From Methanosarcinales archaeon (GTDB lineage: Archaea > Halobacteriota > Syntropharchaeia > Alkanophagales > Methanospirareceae): a DNA stretch of 11,540 bases. The notes below the pieces were generated by a model that saw only the letters and a program-made list of their open reading frames with translations, had not been told where the DNA came from and did no database searches. The stretch spans positions 29,604 through 41,143 of the forward strand of contig JAODGR010000056.1 in the NCBI GenBank assembly GCA_025464275.1, written 5' to 3'. Positions 5,029 through 11,540 of the stretch are shown here, in pieces. How positions within the stretch are numbered: the first letter of the stretch is position 1; each line of letters begins with the position of its first letter. The position numbers were made by a program, and so were the translations under genes.

Positions 5029-6346
5029 ACTCGGCACTTTATGGTTCTCACACAAGAAGTGTAGTGTGGATGAACTGGAGGAGATAGCTCAGCAGGTGAA
5101 GCCGGAATTATTCGATGGCAGGCGTGGAGTCAGGGGTTATGTAATAATAAAAACATGTAACCGCGTGGAGGTGTACATCAGTGCGGATGCTCCCGGTCCC
5201 GGTCCTGAGAGGGTTCTGGAGGAGGTGGCAGAGCAGCTGAAGGTGAAGCAGGAGAAGGGAGGCATATTCACCGGTAAGGATGCCCTGGAGCACCTCATGC
5301 GGGTCGCCTGCGGGCTGGAATCGATGATAGTGGGAGAAGACCAGATACTGGGGCAGATAAAGAAGTGCTATCTGGACAGTAAGAGGGCGGGTAAAGTGGA
5401 TGAACTGCTGGATCTGGCATTTGAGAGAGCGATAAAGGTGGCGAAGAGGGCGAGGCAGGAGACGCGGATAAATGAAGGCTCGGTTTCCATCGGCTCCGCC
5501 GCAGTTGAACTCGCAGAATATATCACCTGGGGACTGGCAGGGAAGAGCATCCTTGTGATCGGTGCAGGGGAGATGGGCACACTGGTAGCGAGAGCGATCT
5601 CGGAGAAGAACCTGAAAGCGATATTCATTGCCAATCGTACATTTGAGCGTGCGAAGCGGCTGGCGGAGGAGGTAGGAGGTCGAGCGGCGAGGCTGGACGA
5701 GAATGAGAAGTGGCTATCATGCTGTGACGTCGTGATATGCACCACCTCGGCACCACACTACATCCTGGACTATGAACTGATGAAACGGGTGATGGAGCAT
5801 CGTACAAATAAGAACGTACTTCTCATCATAGATATTGCGAATCCCAAGGATGTGGAGGAGCGTGTGGGCGAGATAGAAGGCATTGAATTGTACAACCTGG
5901 ACAATCTCTACGAGATAAGCGAGGAGAACCTGAAGAAGCGACTATCAGAGGTCGGGAAGGTGGAGCGGATAATAGAGGAGGAGATAGAGCTATTTAAGAA
6001 GATACTGGCTAAGCATCGTGTTGAGCGGCTTATAGGAATGATCTACAAGCATGGTGATCGAGTGAGGGAAGAGGAGAAGAAGAAGGCGTTACAGTACATA
6101 AGGAGCGGGAGAGAGCTGGAGCAGATACTGGACAGGTTCTCACATGCAGTACTTGCAAAGACGCTTCATCTCCCAATTGATATACTCAGGCGGTACGTTG
6201 TAACGAACTATCTGAGCGATGGAGATGGTGGAGCAGGAGCGGTGGCAGTGGGGTGTGGTGAAGATGCCAGGACTGATTTTGTGGATTTCTTCATGGATGA
6301 ACTGGAGAAGGAGTTGAAGAAGACGGGCACGATGAAGAATGAATAG
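5021..6346 (+). CDS. hemA: Glutamyl-tRNA reductase
   Basis: HemA reduces glutamyl-tRNA(Glu) with NADPH to glutamate-1-semialdehyde, the first committed step of the C5 route to 5-aminolevulinate and all tetrapyrroles. The catalytic Cys46 lies in IIKTCNRVEVY (42-52). The substrate domain signature GLESMIVGEDQILGQ (98-112) and the NADPH-binding VIGAGEMG (179-186) are intact, and a long helical dimerisation domain follows. The 441-residue length is normal, apart from a Gly/Ala-rich stretch before the last 35 residues. The ATG at 5021 overlaps the preceding stop (TATGCATAA) and follows GGTGAT at 5011-5016, so translational coupling is likely; an in-frame ATG at 4940 would add 27 residues with no homology. 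hemL, hemB and hemC do not follow; the next gene is convergent. Confidence 0.96.
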   Translation: MHKLGTLWFSHKKCSVDELEEIAQQVKPELFDGRRGVRGYVIIKTCNRVEVYISADAPGPGPERVLEEVAEQLKVKQEKGGIFTGKDALEHLMRVACGLESMIVGEDQILGQIKKCYLDSKRAGKVDELLDLAFERAIKVAKRARQETRINEGSVSIGSAAVELAEYITWGLAGKSILVIGAGEMGTLVARAISEKNLKAIFIANRTFERAKRLAEEVGGRAARLDENEKWLSCCDVVICTTSAPHYILDYELMKRVMEHRTNKNVLLIIDIANPKDVEERVGEIEGIELYNLDNLYEISEENLKKRLSEVGKVERIIEEEIELFKKILAKHRVERLIGMIYKHGDRVREEEKKKALQYIRSGRELEQILDRFSHAVLAKTLHLPIDILRRYVVTNYLSDGDGGAGAVAVGCGEDARTDFVDFFMDELEKELKKTGTMKNE

Positions 6347-6348
6347 CG

Positions 6349-6354
6349 TTTTTT
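6349..6354 (+). terminator. T-run terminator after hemA
   Basis: Six consecutive T residues start two bases after the hemA stop codon, in the tight convergent junction with the GH15 gene. A T-run on the coding strand is enough for archaeal RNA polymerase to terminate; no stem-loop is seen. It overlaps the GH15 stop codon on the other strand. Confidence 0.4.
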
Positions 6355-7445
6355 CAGTCATCCCCCATCTCAATCTCGTGCAGTGAGAGTACATACATTG
6401 CATGTGCCCATACGAGCGGGCATACAGCTTTCTGCAGCCTGTTTGTGAATATCTGCTCCGGGATGTAGGGCTCCTCCAGTCTGCTCATAACCCAGCTTTG
6501 GTACTCCCTCGCCCTCTCTGGCTCTCCCTTCCTCTTATAGTATATACTCATCCAGAAGTTCAGTAACGGCCATGCCCCCGCTCCCTTCCGCCTTACAGCT
6601 CCGTTTAACATCCAGCCGTCATATACGTCATTCTCATACCTCTGGATACCTCCACCGTCCTGCAATAGCCTGCTCTCTATCGCATCCACGGTCTTCACCA
6701 TCCGCATGTCCTGAGCGGAGCATACCTCAAATGGATAGACCAGCCCGAGGAGAGAGGCATCAACCACATAATCGTTAATCTTACCATAAGAGCGGATGAA
6801 CAAGCCATGAGAGGAGCTATAAGCTCTATTCAGACTGTCTCCCATCTGAGAAGCGCATATCAGCCACTTCCTGGCGCTATCACCCGCCATCAATTCACTT
6901 GCGCACCTCAGTCCGCGTATGCATGCAGCTATTGAATATGTGTGGTTATCTCCCAGGTCAGGATATGTGCTACGCTCCTCCCAGAGGTCGTATGTCGGGA
7001 TCGCAAAATGGTCACCACACCAGTGTCTACAGATGCCATCTGCTGCCCTGGCTATCAGCTCTCCGAAGTCCTCCGCTGCCTCCTCTTCACTATGCTTGTG
7101 CCGGTAGTGGTGCCATATAGCCCATAATAATGTGCCTCCCTGGTCAGGCTGGAACTGCTCTCCCGCTCTTGCACCGTTTGTATGATACCGCTGCAGGAAT
7201 ATCCCACCCGGCGCTTCCGCCCGCTCCATACACCACTGAAAGAAATCCTCCTGAATATCCAGACCCAGTACGTCAGCAGCCACACAGATGAAGGATGCAT
7301 CCCTGAGCCACACATATCGGTATGATGCGACATCACGGGGGTAGTATTTCATATCAGTATTAGCCGCGACTATCGCGCCATTCTCCACCGCGGCGTCCCT
7401 TATTACCCTCCTTGTAGCATCCATCAGCGCCTCTGTGGTTATCAT
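6354..7445 (-). CDS. Glycoside hydrolase family 15 (glucoamylase-type) catalytic domain, no N-terminal domain
   Basis: GH15 enzymes are inverting hydrolases that release glucose from the ends of starch or glycogen; some act on trehalose. The 363 residues cover only the (alpha/alpha)6 barrel: YRYVWLRDASF (42-52, substrate-binding WxRD), FQPDQGGTLLWAIWHHY (98-114), TYDLWEE (151-157) with the general acid at Glu156, IPEQI (328-332) with the general base at Glu330, and CPLVWAHAMYV (342-352). Both catalytic glutamates are present. Prokaryotic glucoamylases are usually 600-680 residues with an N-terminal beta-sandwich; here the upstream gene ends 14 bases before the ATG, so that domain is truly absent. 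No signal peptide is visible, suggesting a cytoplasmic role in storage-glucan or trehalose breakdown. It is the last gene of the mmp17-mmp7 transcript, an unexpected context. Confidence 0.9.
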   Translation of the reverse strand: MITTEALMDATRRVIRDAAVENGAIVAANTDMKYYPRDVASYRYVWLRDASFICVAADVLGLDIQEDFFQWCMERAEAPGGIFLQRYHTNGARAGEQFQPDQGGTLLWAIWHHYRHKHSEEEAAEDFGELIARAADGICRHWCGDHFAIPTYDLWEERSTYPDLGDNHTYSIAACIRGLRCASELMAGDSARKWLICASQMGDSLNRAYSSSHGLFIRSYGKINDYVVDASLLGLVYPFEVCSAQDMRMVKTVDAIESRLLQDGGGIQRYENDVYDGWMLNGAVRRKGAGAWPLLNFWMSIYYKRKGEPERAREYQSWVMSRLEEPYIPEQIFTNRLQKAVCPLVWAHAMYVLSLHEIEMGDD

Positions 7446-7459
7446 GAGCTAAACCAGAC

Positions 7460-8527
7460 TCAGGTCAGGAGATGCATGTTACCGATATGGACATGTTTGA
7501 GGTGTCTTCTTGCCGCTGCATAGCAGCTCTGAACCTGCTCACGGGGTGTCACCGGCATGTCACGCATACAAAAGTCTGGATGGAATACGAGCAAAGAATA
7601 TGGTATCTCCGGATTGAGCGCTGCGATGAAGCGTGCGATATGGTCAACTTCCTGAGCATCCACGTAGAAAGGTACGAGCAGGGTGGTAGCGGTAAGGACA
7701 GGATTAGAAGCATCGAAGAACTCACTGGCAATGAGCTCGAAGTTCTCGTACGCTCGCCTGTTGGGTACACCACTGAGTGCAATGCTGAGGTGAGGGTTGA
7801 AGGCTTTGAGGTCGAATTTAACTATTCCACCACTGACGGAAGAAAGTTCTGCCGCCTGACGCACCAGGCTGGTGGAGCCACAGCCGTTCCATTCCCAGCA
7901 TATCCGGAGCATCTCCCGCGCTTCTTGCGATTGCAGTGAGTCCAGAATCGTGCGTGTGGCGTGGATAGCGAAAGGGAGCTGGGGCTCTGGGCTACCACCG
8001 AAGTAGCAGATGCAGTACGCATTCTCTCGTTGCAGTACGGAAGAAACGAATTCATGCTCACTCACCGCACTCGCAGCTCCCAGATTCTTGTGCGTTGCAT
8101 TCTGACAGAAGAGGCAGTCGAAATTGCAGCCGTAGAAGAATACCGCGATGTTCTCCTTTCCGACCTGAGATGAGCCGGGGCAGAACCATGAAGCGCAACA
8201 GTTCGTCGGTAAGGGGTCATAATAGACATGCATGAGCGCATAGCCTTCGGGTACAGAATTAACCAGTTGCCCATTTACATTGGCTCTCAGACCGCAATAG
8301 CCACGCTCCCCCTCTACCATCACGCATTCATTCGCGCACAGCCCGCATCTTATGCCTTCTCCGGGCATGCCCCTCGGTGGGAATGCGCCGTGGAGTTTAT
8401 AAGCCGCTCGCGCTCTGGCATGGGCTTCCTCAATATACTCCCCTCCCTTACCGCTGCGTATGCAATCGGCGCATACACGGAGAGATGCCGCTGCTTCCTT
8501 CGCTCCGCATACCGCGCATCTTATCAT
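7460..8527 (-). CDS. Radical SAM protein, PflA-like (COG1180/COG1313 group)
   Basis: The SAM-cluster motif GCNFDCLFC (Cys134, Cys138, Cys141) and the GGSPEP motif soon after it identify a radical SAM enzyme that cleaves S-adenosylmethionine to start radical chemistry. Before the barrel there are an N-terminal zinc-ribbon-like pair (Cys4/Cys7 and Cys19/Cys22), a second Cys set (Cys61/64/68/78, in RCGLCANEC and GYCGLR) typical of PflA-like proteins, and CC-x4-C at 110-116. These may bind zinc or an auxiliary iron-sulfur cluster. It is not Mmp10 (too short, different N terminus) and lacks the NifB signature. The substrate is unknown. The ATG at 8527 is 5 bases after the mmp7 stop, so it is very likely co-transcribed with the MCR activation genes; a role in maturing MCR or its activation complex is inference. 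Confidence 0.9.
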   Translation of the reverse strand: MIRCAVCGAKEAAASLRVCADCIRSGKGGEYIEEAHARARAAYKLHGAFPPRGMPGEGIRCGLCANECVMVEGERGYCGLRANVNGQLVNSVPEGYALMHVYYDPLPTNCCASWFCPGSSQVGKENIAVFFYGCNFDCLFCQNATHKNLGAASAVSEHEFVSSVLQRENAYCICYFGGSPEPQLPFAIHATRTILDSLQSQEAREMLRICWEWNGCGSTSLVRQAAELSSVSGGIVKFDLKAFNPHLSIALSGVPNRRAYENFELIASEFFDASNPVLTATTLLVPFYVDAQEVDHIARFIAALNPEIPYSLLVFHPDFCMRDMPVTPREQVQSCYAAARRHLKHVHIGNMHLLT

Positions 8528-8532
8528 CTAAA

Positions 8533-9423
8533 CTAAAATACACTCCCGGTCACCGCTTCGGGCAGTATCTTCAGCAGGTAACCTTCATAAAGCGATCTCT
8601 TCATCTCGCATATATCCGCCAGTTTCCTCTTTCCTATCTCTATCTCCCGCACCTTCTCCTCCTCCCCGGGTTCTAACTTCACACGCAATCCATCGAGGTG
8701 GACGATGGTGGACAACTCCTCACCAGCCTTCGGGGGGATGGTCATATCTATCAGCTCTTTAATGAAGAGAGGAGAAGTAGCCAGCGGGTCCTCTTCTATC
8801 TCCCGCCTCTTCACATCGAGCTCAACCCGGAGTCCCTCTGCCATCTCCTCCAGCTTCTCTATCTCATGCTTCCGCTTCATCCGTTCCGTTCTCCTCCCTA
8901 TACCACCCACATAATGCGGGATCTCCATCTCAGGTCCGCCAACGATGATATATGGCACCTCCAGCCCCTCACATAACTTCACCTTCTCCTCTATGCACTC
9001 CCTGAAATTACCAAATATGAATACAGCGGCATCGAATTCCTCTATTATCTTCCTCTCCTTCACCTGTATCTGTGCTATTCTCTTCCCTACACCCCGTGCT
9101 AAACCCATCATATTGGTGATGGCACCCTTGCGCCTCAAGAATTCAGCGATATCGCACATCGGGTCAACGGCGTGATGCCTGCCAAGAGAAGGAGCAACGA
9201 TTATTATCTCCGCGCCTGCAAGGGGTAAATCCACCAGCTTACCCCCTATCTCCTTCACCTTACCTTTTATTACCCCCTCTTCCTCCGCAGGGAATGCGAG
9301 ATGGAGCATCGTCTCGGTCTGCATTACCATCTCCTGGAGTATGAACCCGCCTATGTCCTGTATCAATTCCTTCAGCTCGTTGAACTTATACACACCTCCT
9401 GAGAACATCATTATCTTGTACAT
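8533..9423 (-). CDS. mmp7: Methanogenesis marker protein 7 (McrC-related component of MCR activation)
   Basis: Mmp7 is found only in MCR-containing archaea and, as I recall, is part of the ATP-dependent MCR activation complex with McrC, Mmp3, Mmp17 and the A2 ATPase, in the cytoplasm. The opening MFSGGVYKF-ELKE-IQDIGGFILQ matches the family. Residues about 71-115 (SLGRHHAVDPMCDIAEFLRR with Cys90) and the later FGNFRECIEEKVKLCEG and VPYIIVGGPE phrases resemble McrC, whose own motif is GRRHxxKPxCEI, so the protein holds an McrC-like domain. A charged helical region follows (about 170-215). I chose the ATG at 9423, giving 296 residues: GGGAGGGG at 9430-9437 sits six bases upstream and the mmp17 stop ends one base before it. 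A GTG at 9441 would add six residues and remove that ribosome site. Confidence 0.9.
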   Translation of the reverse strand: MYKIMMFSGGVYKFNELKELIQDIGGFILQEMVMQTETMLHLAFPAEEEGVIKGKVKEIGGKLVDLPLAGAEIIIVAPSLGRHHAVDPMCDIAEFLRRKGAITNMMGLARGVGKRIAQIQVKERKIIEEFDAAVFIFGNFRECIEEKVKLCEGLEVPYIIVGGPEMEIPHYVGGIGRRTERMKRKHEIEKLEEMAEGLRVELDVKRREIEEDPLATSPLFIKELIDMTIPPKAGEELSTIVHLDGLRVKLEPGEEEKVREIEIGKRKLADICEMKRSLYEGYLLKILPEAVTGSVF

Positions 9424-9424
9424 C

Positions 9425-9994
9425 TCATGCCCCTCCCTCACTCACACTCTCACTTATCCTCTGCACCATCTCCTCTCCTCGCCTCTTCCATTCATCGGTT
9501 ATTGGGTTCTCAGATGCAATGACGGTTATCCTGCCAGTGGATGGGAAGGTATAGCGGACGCGGGCACCTTCGGGCAGTATCCTATCCACTGCATCCAGTA
9601 TCCTCGTATTCAAATCTTCCCGGGGGTCATACACGGTCACCTTCATCAGCTCCTGCATCTCCTCTGTACTCAGGTCAATTCCTATCTCCAATCTACTCAA
9701 CTGCTTCACTCGCTCACCGTATTTATCCCAGAGCAGGGCAAGCAGTCTTGGCACGTACTTCTCATTCGTGACCTTCAATCTCTTATCGCCTCTTATTGTC
9801 ATATCATTCACCGTGATAGGACTCGGGACCCTGCCAATCTTGACGGAGATGATGAAGACGTGCTCCCCTGGATTGCAATATAGATATACATTGTCTACAT
9901 TACTGTGTAACCCTATATCTCTGAATATGTTCTGACAGATTCTGGTGTAGCTCGCATTAGCAAACTCATCTCCTCCTTCTACTCTCACTTCCAT
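9425..9994 (-). CDS. mmp17: Methanogenesis marker protein 17 (MCR activation complex subunit)
   Basis: This 189-residue protein is assigned to Mmp17 by the opening MEVRVEGGDEFANASY, by the following VDNVYLYCNPGEHVFIISVKI region, by length and by its position directly before mmp7. The family is restricted to archaea with methyl-coenzyme M reductase, and Mmp17 co-purifies with the factors that reduce F430 nickel to Ni(I), as I recall. It has no membrane segment. Only two cysteines, Cys20 and Cys40, are present; no classic iron-sulfur motif is visible. The middle (about 100-150) is a mixed alpha/beta segment with YDPREDLNTRILDAVDRILP. The ATG at 9994 is preceded by GGAAGGAG and GGAG. The 81-base AT-rich gap upstream probably holds a promoter separate from mmp14; the stop lies one base from the mmp7 start. 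Confidence 0.86.
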   Translation of the reverse strand: MEVRVEGGDEFANASYTRICQNIFRDIGLHSNVDNVYLYCNPGEHVFIISVKIGRVPSPITVNDMTIRGDKRLKVTNEKYVPRLLALLWDKYGERVKQLSRLEIGIDLSTEEMQELMKVTVYDPREDLNTRILDAVDRILPEGARVRYTFPSTGRITVIASENPITDEWKRRGEEMVQRISESVSEGGA

Positions 9995-10021
9995 CTCCTA
10001 CCCACTCCTTCCTACCAACAA

Positions 10022-10045
10022 TATAAATTATAGATAAATATAGTA
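10022..10045 (-). promoter_or_regulatory. AT-rich promoter region between mmp14 and mmp17
   Basis: The 81-base gap (9995-10075) contains an almost pure A/T block. On the minus strand CTATATTTA (10035-10043) is the TATA candidate that would place the start near 10013 and leave the GGAAGGAG ribosome site (about 10004-10011) in the leader. A second candidate, TAATTTATAT (10021-10030), would start transcription almost at the ATG. Either suggests that mmp17-mmp7-radical SAM-GH15 can be expressed apart from mmp14. Confidence 0.45.
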
Positions 10046-10075
10046 TAGAACTGTCTTTTATATTACACCTTTACA

Positions 10076-11512
10076 TTACACATTTCTGTTTTGCTTCTTC
10101 ATCCGCTTACCGAGTATGCAGCCACTGCCCTGGATCCCACCTATTGGATTCGAGGGTGTTCCAAACTGATGCATACACCTGCCGAGTACCGCGGCGCCTC
10201 GCGCCAGTGCGTCATCGGCGAATATCACCTCGTTCTCCATGTTACGACCGAAGAGGGCACTCAGTTTCTCCACTATCAGTTCAGGCTTCCGCCCGGTGAT
10301 ACCCGCTCTGCCTGTGATTCCTATCTTCGTGTTCGGGAGTAACAGCCCCTCGTCCCTCGCTATCTCTACCAGACGCTCGGTTATGCATGCTGCGACCTCG
10401 TCTATTACCGGATGGATATAGTGAATACCTGCATCCTTCTTTATCTCCTCACCTATCTCACCTATCTTCGGGAGGTCAGAGAGGTTATCACCCGCATCAA
10501 CACCGATCAGTGTAACGCCATTCTTCCTCGCCGTCTCCGTGTTCACCGGTGACCCACCAACCCGTGTTCCTGAAGTGATCTTACCTATCTTCAAATGGTT
10601 CAATACCGCCTCCGCATAGGTCTTCACCACTTCCTTCTTCACCCTGTATCGCCCCTGCATCGGGAAATCGAGCACGGAGGGGTATTTCTCACTCACTATC
10701 TTCGAGACCAGAGCATCGGGTATAGCACCTGCGAGCCCGCAGTAGCTACCTATCACCTTCGAATACGGCAACTGGTCATCGGTTATCCGCCCGGCGAGGG
10801 TGGTTCCGAAGTCCAGTGACAGAACAGGATTGCGATAGTCGACATCAAGCCATTTCGCCGCTCCCTTTAGTCCCGCAGTCACGAGTTCACCCTCCATCTC
10901 GTTCGCTACAATCGACTCACCCGCAGGTGCCTCATTACCGGTTACCGCGCCATCGAAATAGACCTTATCCATCTGAGAGAAGTTCCTCAGTTCTGCTGGA
11001 ATATCATTGATGGTCATTGGCGATATCATCTTGCGCGGTGGTACTCCTGCGATCATGCAGCCTTTAGCAAGCGCCTGTATCACTCCCTGCATCTCCTCAA
11101 CCCTGGTAAACCCCGCGGTTACACCGGAAGAGCGAACCACGAAATGGAGATCAGGAACGGTTATCCCGGCGTCACGAGCAGCATCCTCCAGCGTCGCTTT
11201 TACAAGGTTCGCAATGGAATCCACAGAGAGTCCGACATTCGTGATTGTATGACAGAATATGTCCTCATGCGCCAGCGCCTCCCTGGTCATCCTGACAGCC
11301 TTGGCTAAGATGTATGTCTTCCCGCTTTTCAGGTCCGTAGCGCTGAGTATAGACTTGGTGGTGCTGTTACCGAGTTCCACGCTTGCAACGATGAAGATGG
11401 GTCTCAGCGTAAGGTCGCCTCTTGAGAGTCGCAAGATGAAAAACAGATCACTGTAGCTCACTTTCTTCGTCCTCAGCACCTTTGGATGATACCTCTTCCT
11501 GAACAAGCCCAT
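10076..11512 (-). CDS. mmp14: Methanogenesis marker protein 14 (DUF2114), ASKHA-like
   Basis: The 478-residue protein matches Mmp14, a family conserved in MCR-containing archaea and of unknown biochemical role. Phrases typical of the family are FIVASVELGNSTTK (40-53), LHFVVRSSGVTAGF, GVPPRKMISPM, IVANEMEGEL, LDFGTTLAGRIT and YCGLAGAIPDA. The ELGNSTTK and DFGTT segments resemble phosphate-binding loops of the actin/Hsp70/sugar-kinase (ASKHA) fold. The C-terminal FADDALARGAAVLGRCM followed by a glycine-rich GGIQGSGC resembles the adenosine-binding end of ATP-dependent reactivases such as diol dehydratase reactivase or the corrinoid activator RACo. An ATP-driven activator role in MCR or methyl transfer is therefore plausible but inferred. 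The ATG at 11512 has GAGGG nine bases upstream; only 28 bases upstream lie in the window, so its promoter cannot be judged. Confidence 0.88.
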   Translation of the reverse strand: MGLFRKRYHPKVLRTKKVSYSDLFFILRLSRGDLTLRPIFIVASVELGNSTTKSILSATDLKSGKTYILAKAVRMTREALAHEDIFCHTITNVGLSVDSIANLVKATLEDAARDAGITVPDLHFVVRSSGVTAGFTRVEEMQGVIQALAKGCMIAGVPPRKMISPMTINDIPAELRNFSQMDKVYFDGAVTGNEAPAGESIVANEMEGELVTAGLKGAAKWLDVDYRNPVLSLDFGTTLAGRITDDQLPYSKVIGSYCGLAGAIPDALVSKIVSEKYPSVLDFPMQGRYRVKKEVVKTYAEAVLNHLKIGKITSGTRVGGSPVNTETARKNGVTLIGVDAGDNLSDLPKIGEIGEEIKKDAGIHYIHPVIDEVAACITERLVEIARDEGLLLPNTKIGITGRAGITGRKPELIVEKLSALFGRNMENEVIFADDALARGAAVLGRCMHQFGTPSNPIGGIQGSGCILGKRMKKQNRNV

Positions 11513-11540
11513 CTCACTTTTACCCTCTTGATTATCTATC

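Noticed and set aside
7472..7939. 155-codon open frame on the plus strand
   Set aside because: It is entirely antisense to the radical SAM gene, whose motifs are clear; the translation shows no recognisable domain and no start signal was found.
9424..9441. GTG start at 9441 for mmp7
   Set aside because: It would overlap mmp17 more deeply and place the GGGAGGGG ribosome site inside the gene; the ATG at 9423 has that site at ideal spacing and gives the usual family N terminus.
9341..9883. 180-codon open frame on the plus strand
   Set aside because: It lies antisense to the mmp7/mmp17 junction and has low-complexity, cysteine- and histidine-scattered composition typical of a shadow frame.
1..11540. 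CRISPR array, insertion sequence or prophage signs
   Set aside because: No regularly spaced repeats, transposase or integrase motifs, or phage proteins were seen; all genes have similar codon and base use and are core or lineage-typical functions.

Overview
The window looks like chromosomal DNA from an archaeon that carries methyl-coenzyme M reductase (MCR): a methanogen, or an anaerobic methane or alkane oxidiser related to Methanosarcina, ANME-1 or Syntrophoarchaeum. Three proteins on the right side match the conserved 'methanogenesis marker' families Mmp14, Mmp17 and Mmp7. A coenzyme F420-type flavo-iron-sulfur protein, archaeal TATA boxes, probable leaderless transcripts and AGG/AGA-rich arginine codons agree with this. 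The exact lineage cannot be fixed from this sequence. The window is almost fully coding; the largest gap is 186 bases (1614-1799).

Left block (1-2906, minus strand). From upstream to downstream: an F420H2-oxidising FrhB/FpoF-like subunit; quinolinate synthase NadA with its own promoter region; a 98-residue ferritin-like protein of the encapsulin-associated type; and a peroxiredoxin cut off by the window edge. The last two form a tight oxidative-stress or iron operon with a TATA box placed for a nearly leaderless mRNA.

Middle block (3043-6346, plus strand). A membrane-anchored protein with an outside part built of beta-sandwich-like repeats is followed by two overlapping tetrapyrrole genes: a Met8/SirC-type precorrin-2 dehydrogenase and glutamyl-tRNA reductase HemA. 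The tetrapyrrole pair has its own TATA box inside the 3' end of the membrane-protein gene.

Right block (11512-6354, minus strand, convergent with hemA). The order of transcription is mmp14, mmp17, mmp7, a PflA-like radical SAM protein, and a family-15 glycoside hydrolase that lacks the usual N-terminal domain. The last four genes are separated by 1, 5 and 14 bases, so they probably share one transcript.

How the genes fit together: HemA and the precorrin-2 dehydrogenase act on the route to sirohydrochlorin, the precursor of the MCR nickel cofactor F430 and of cobalamin and siroheme. Mmp7 and Mmp17 belong to the ATP-dependent machinery that activates MCR. The two oppositely oriented blocks therefore supply MCR cofactor precursor and MCR maturation functions. 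The most interesting leads are the uncharacterised radical SAM protein and the unexpected GH15 enzyme downstream of mmp17-mmp7, the precorrin-2 dehydrogenase with an altered active-site loop, and the stand-alone encapsulin-type ferritin.
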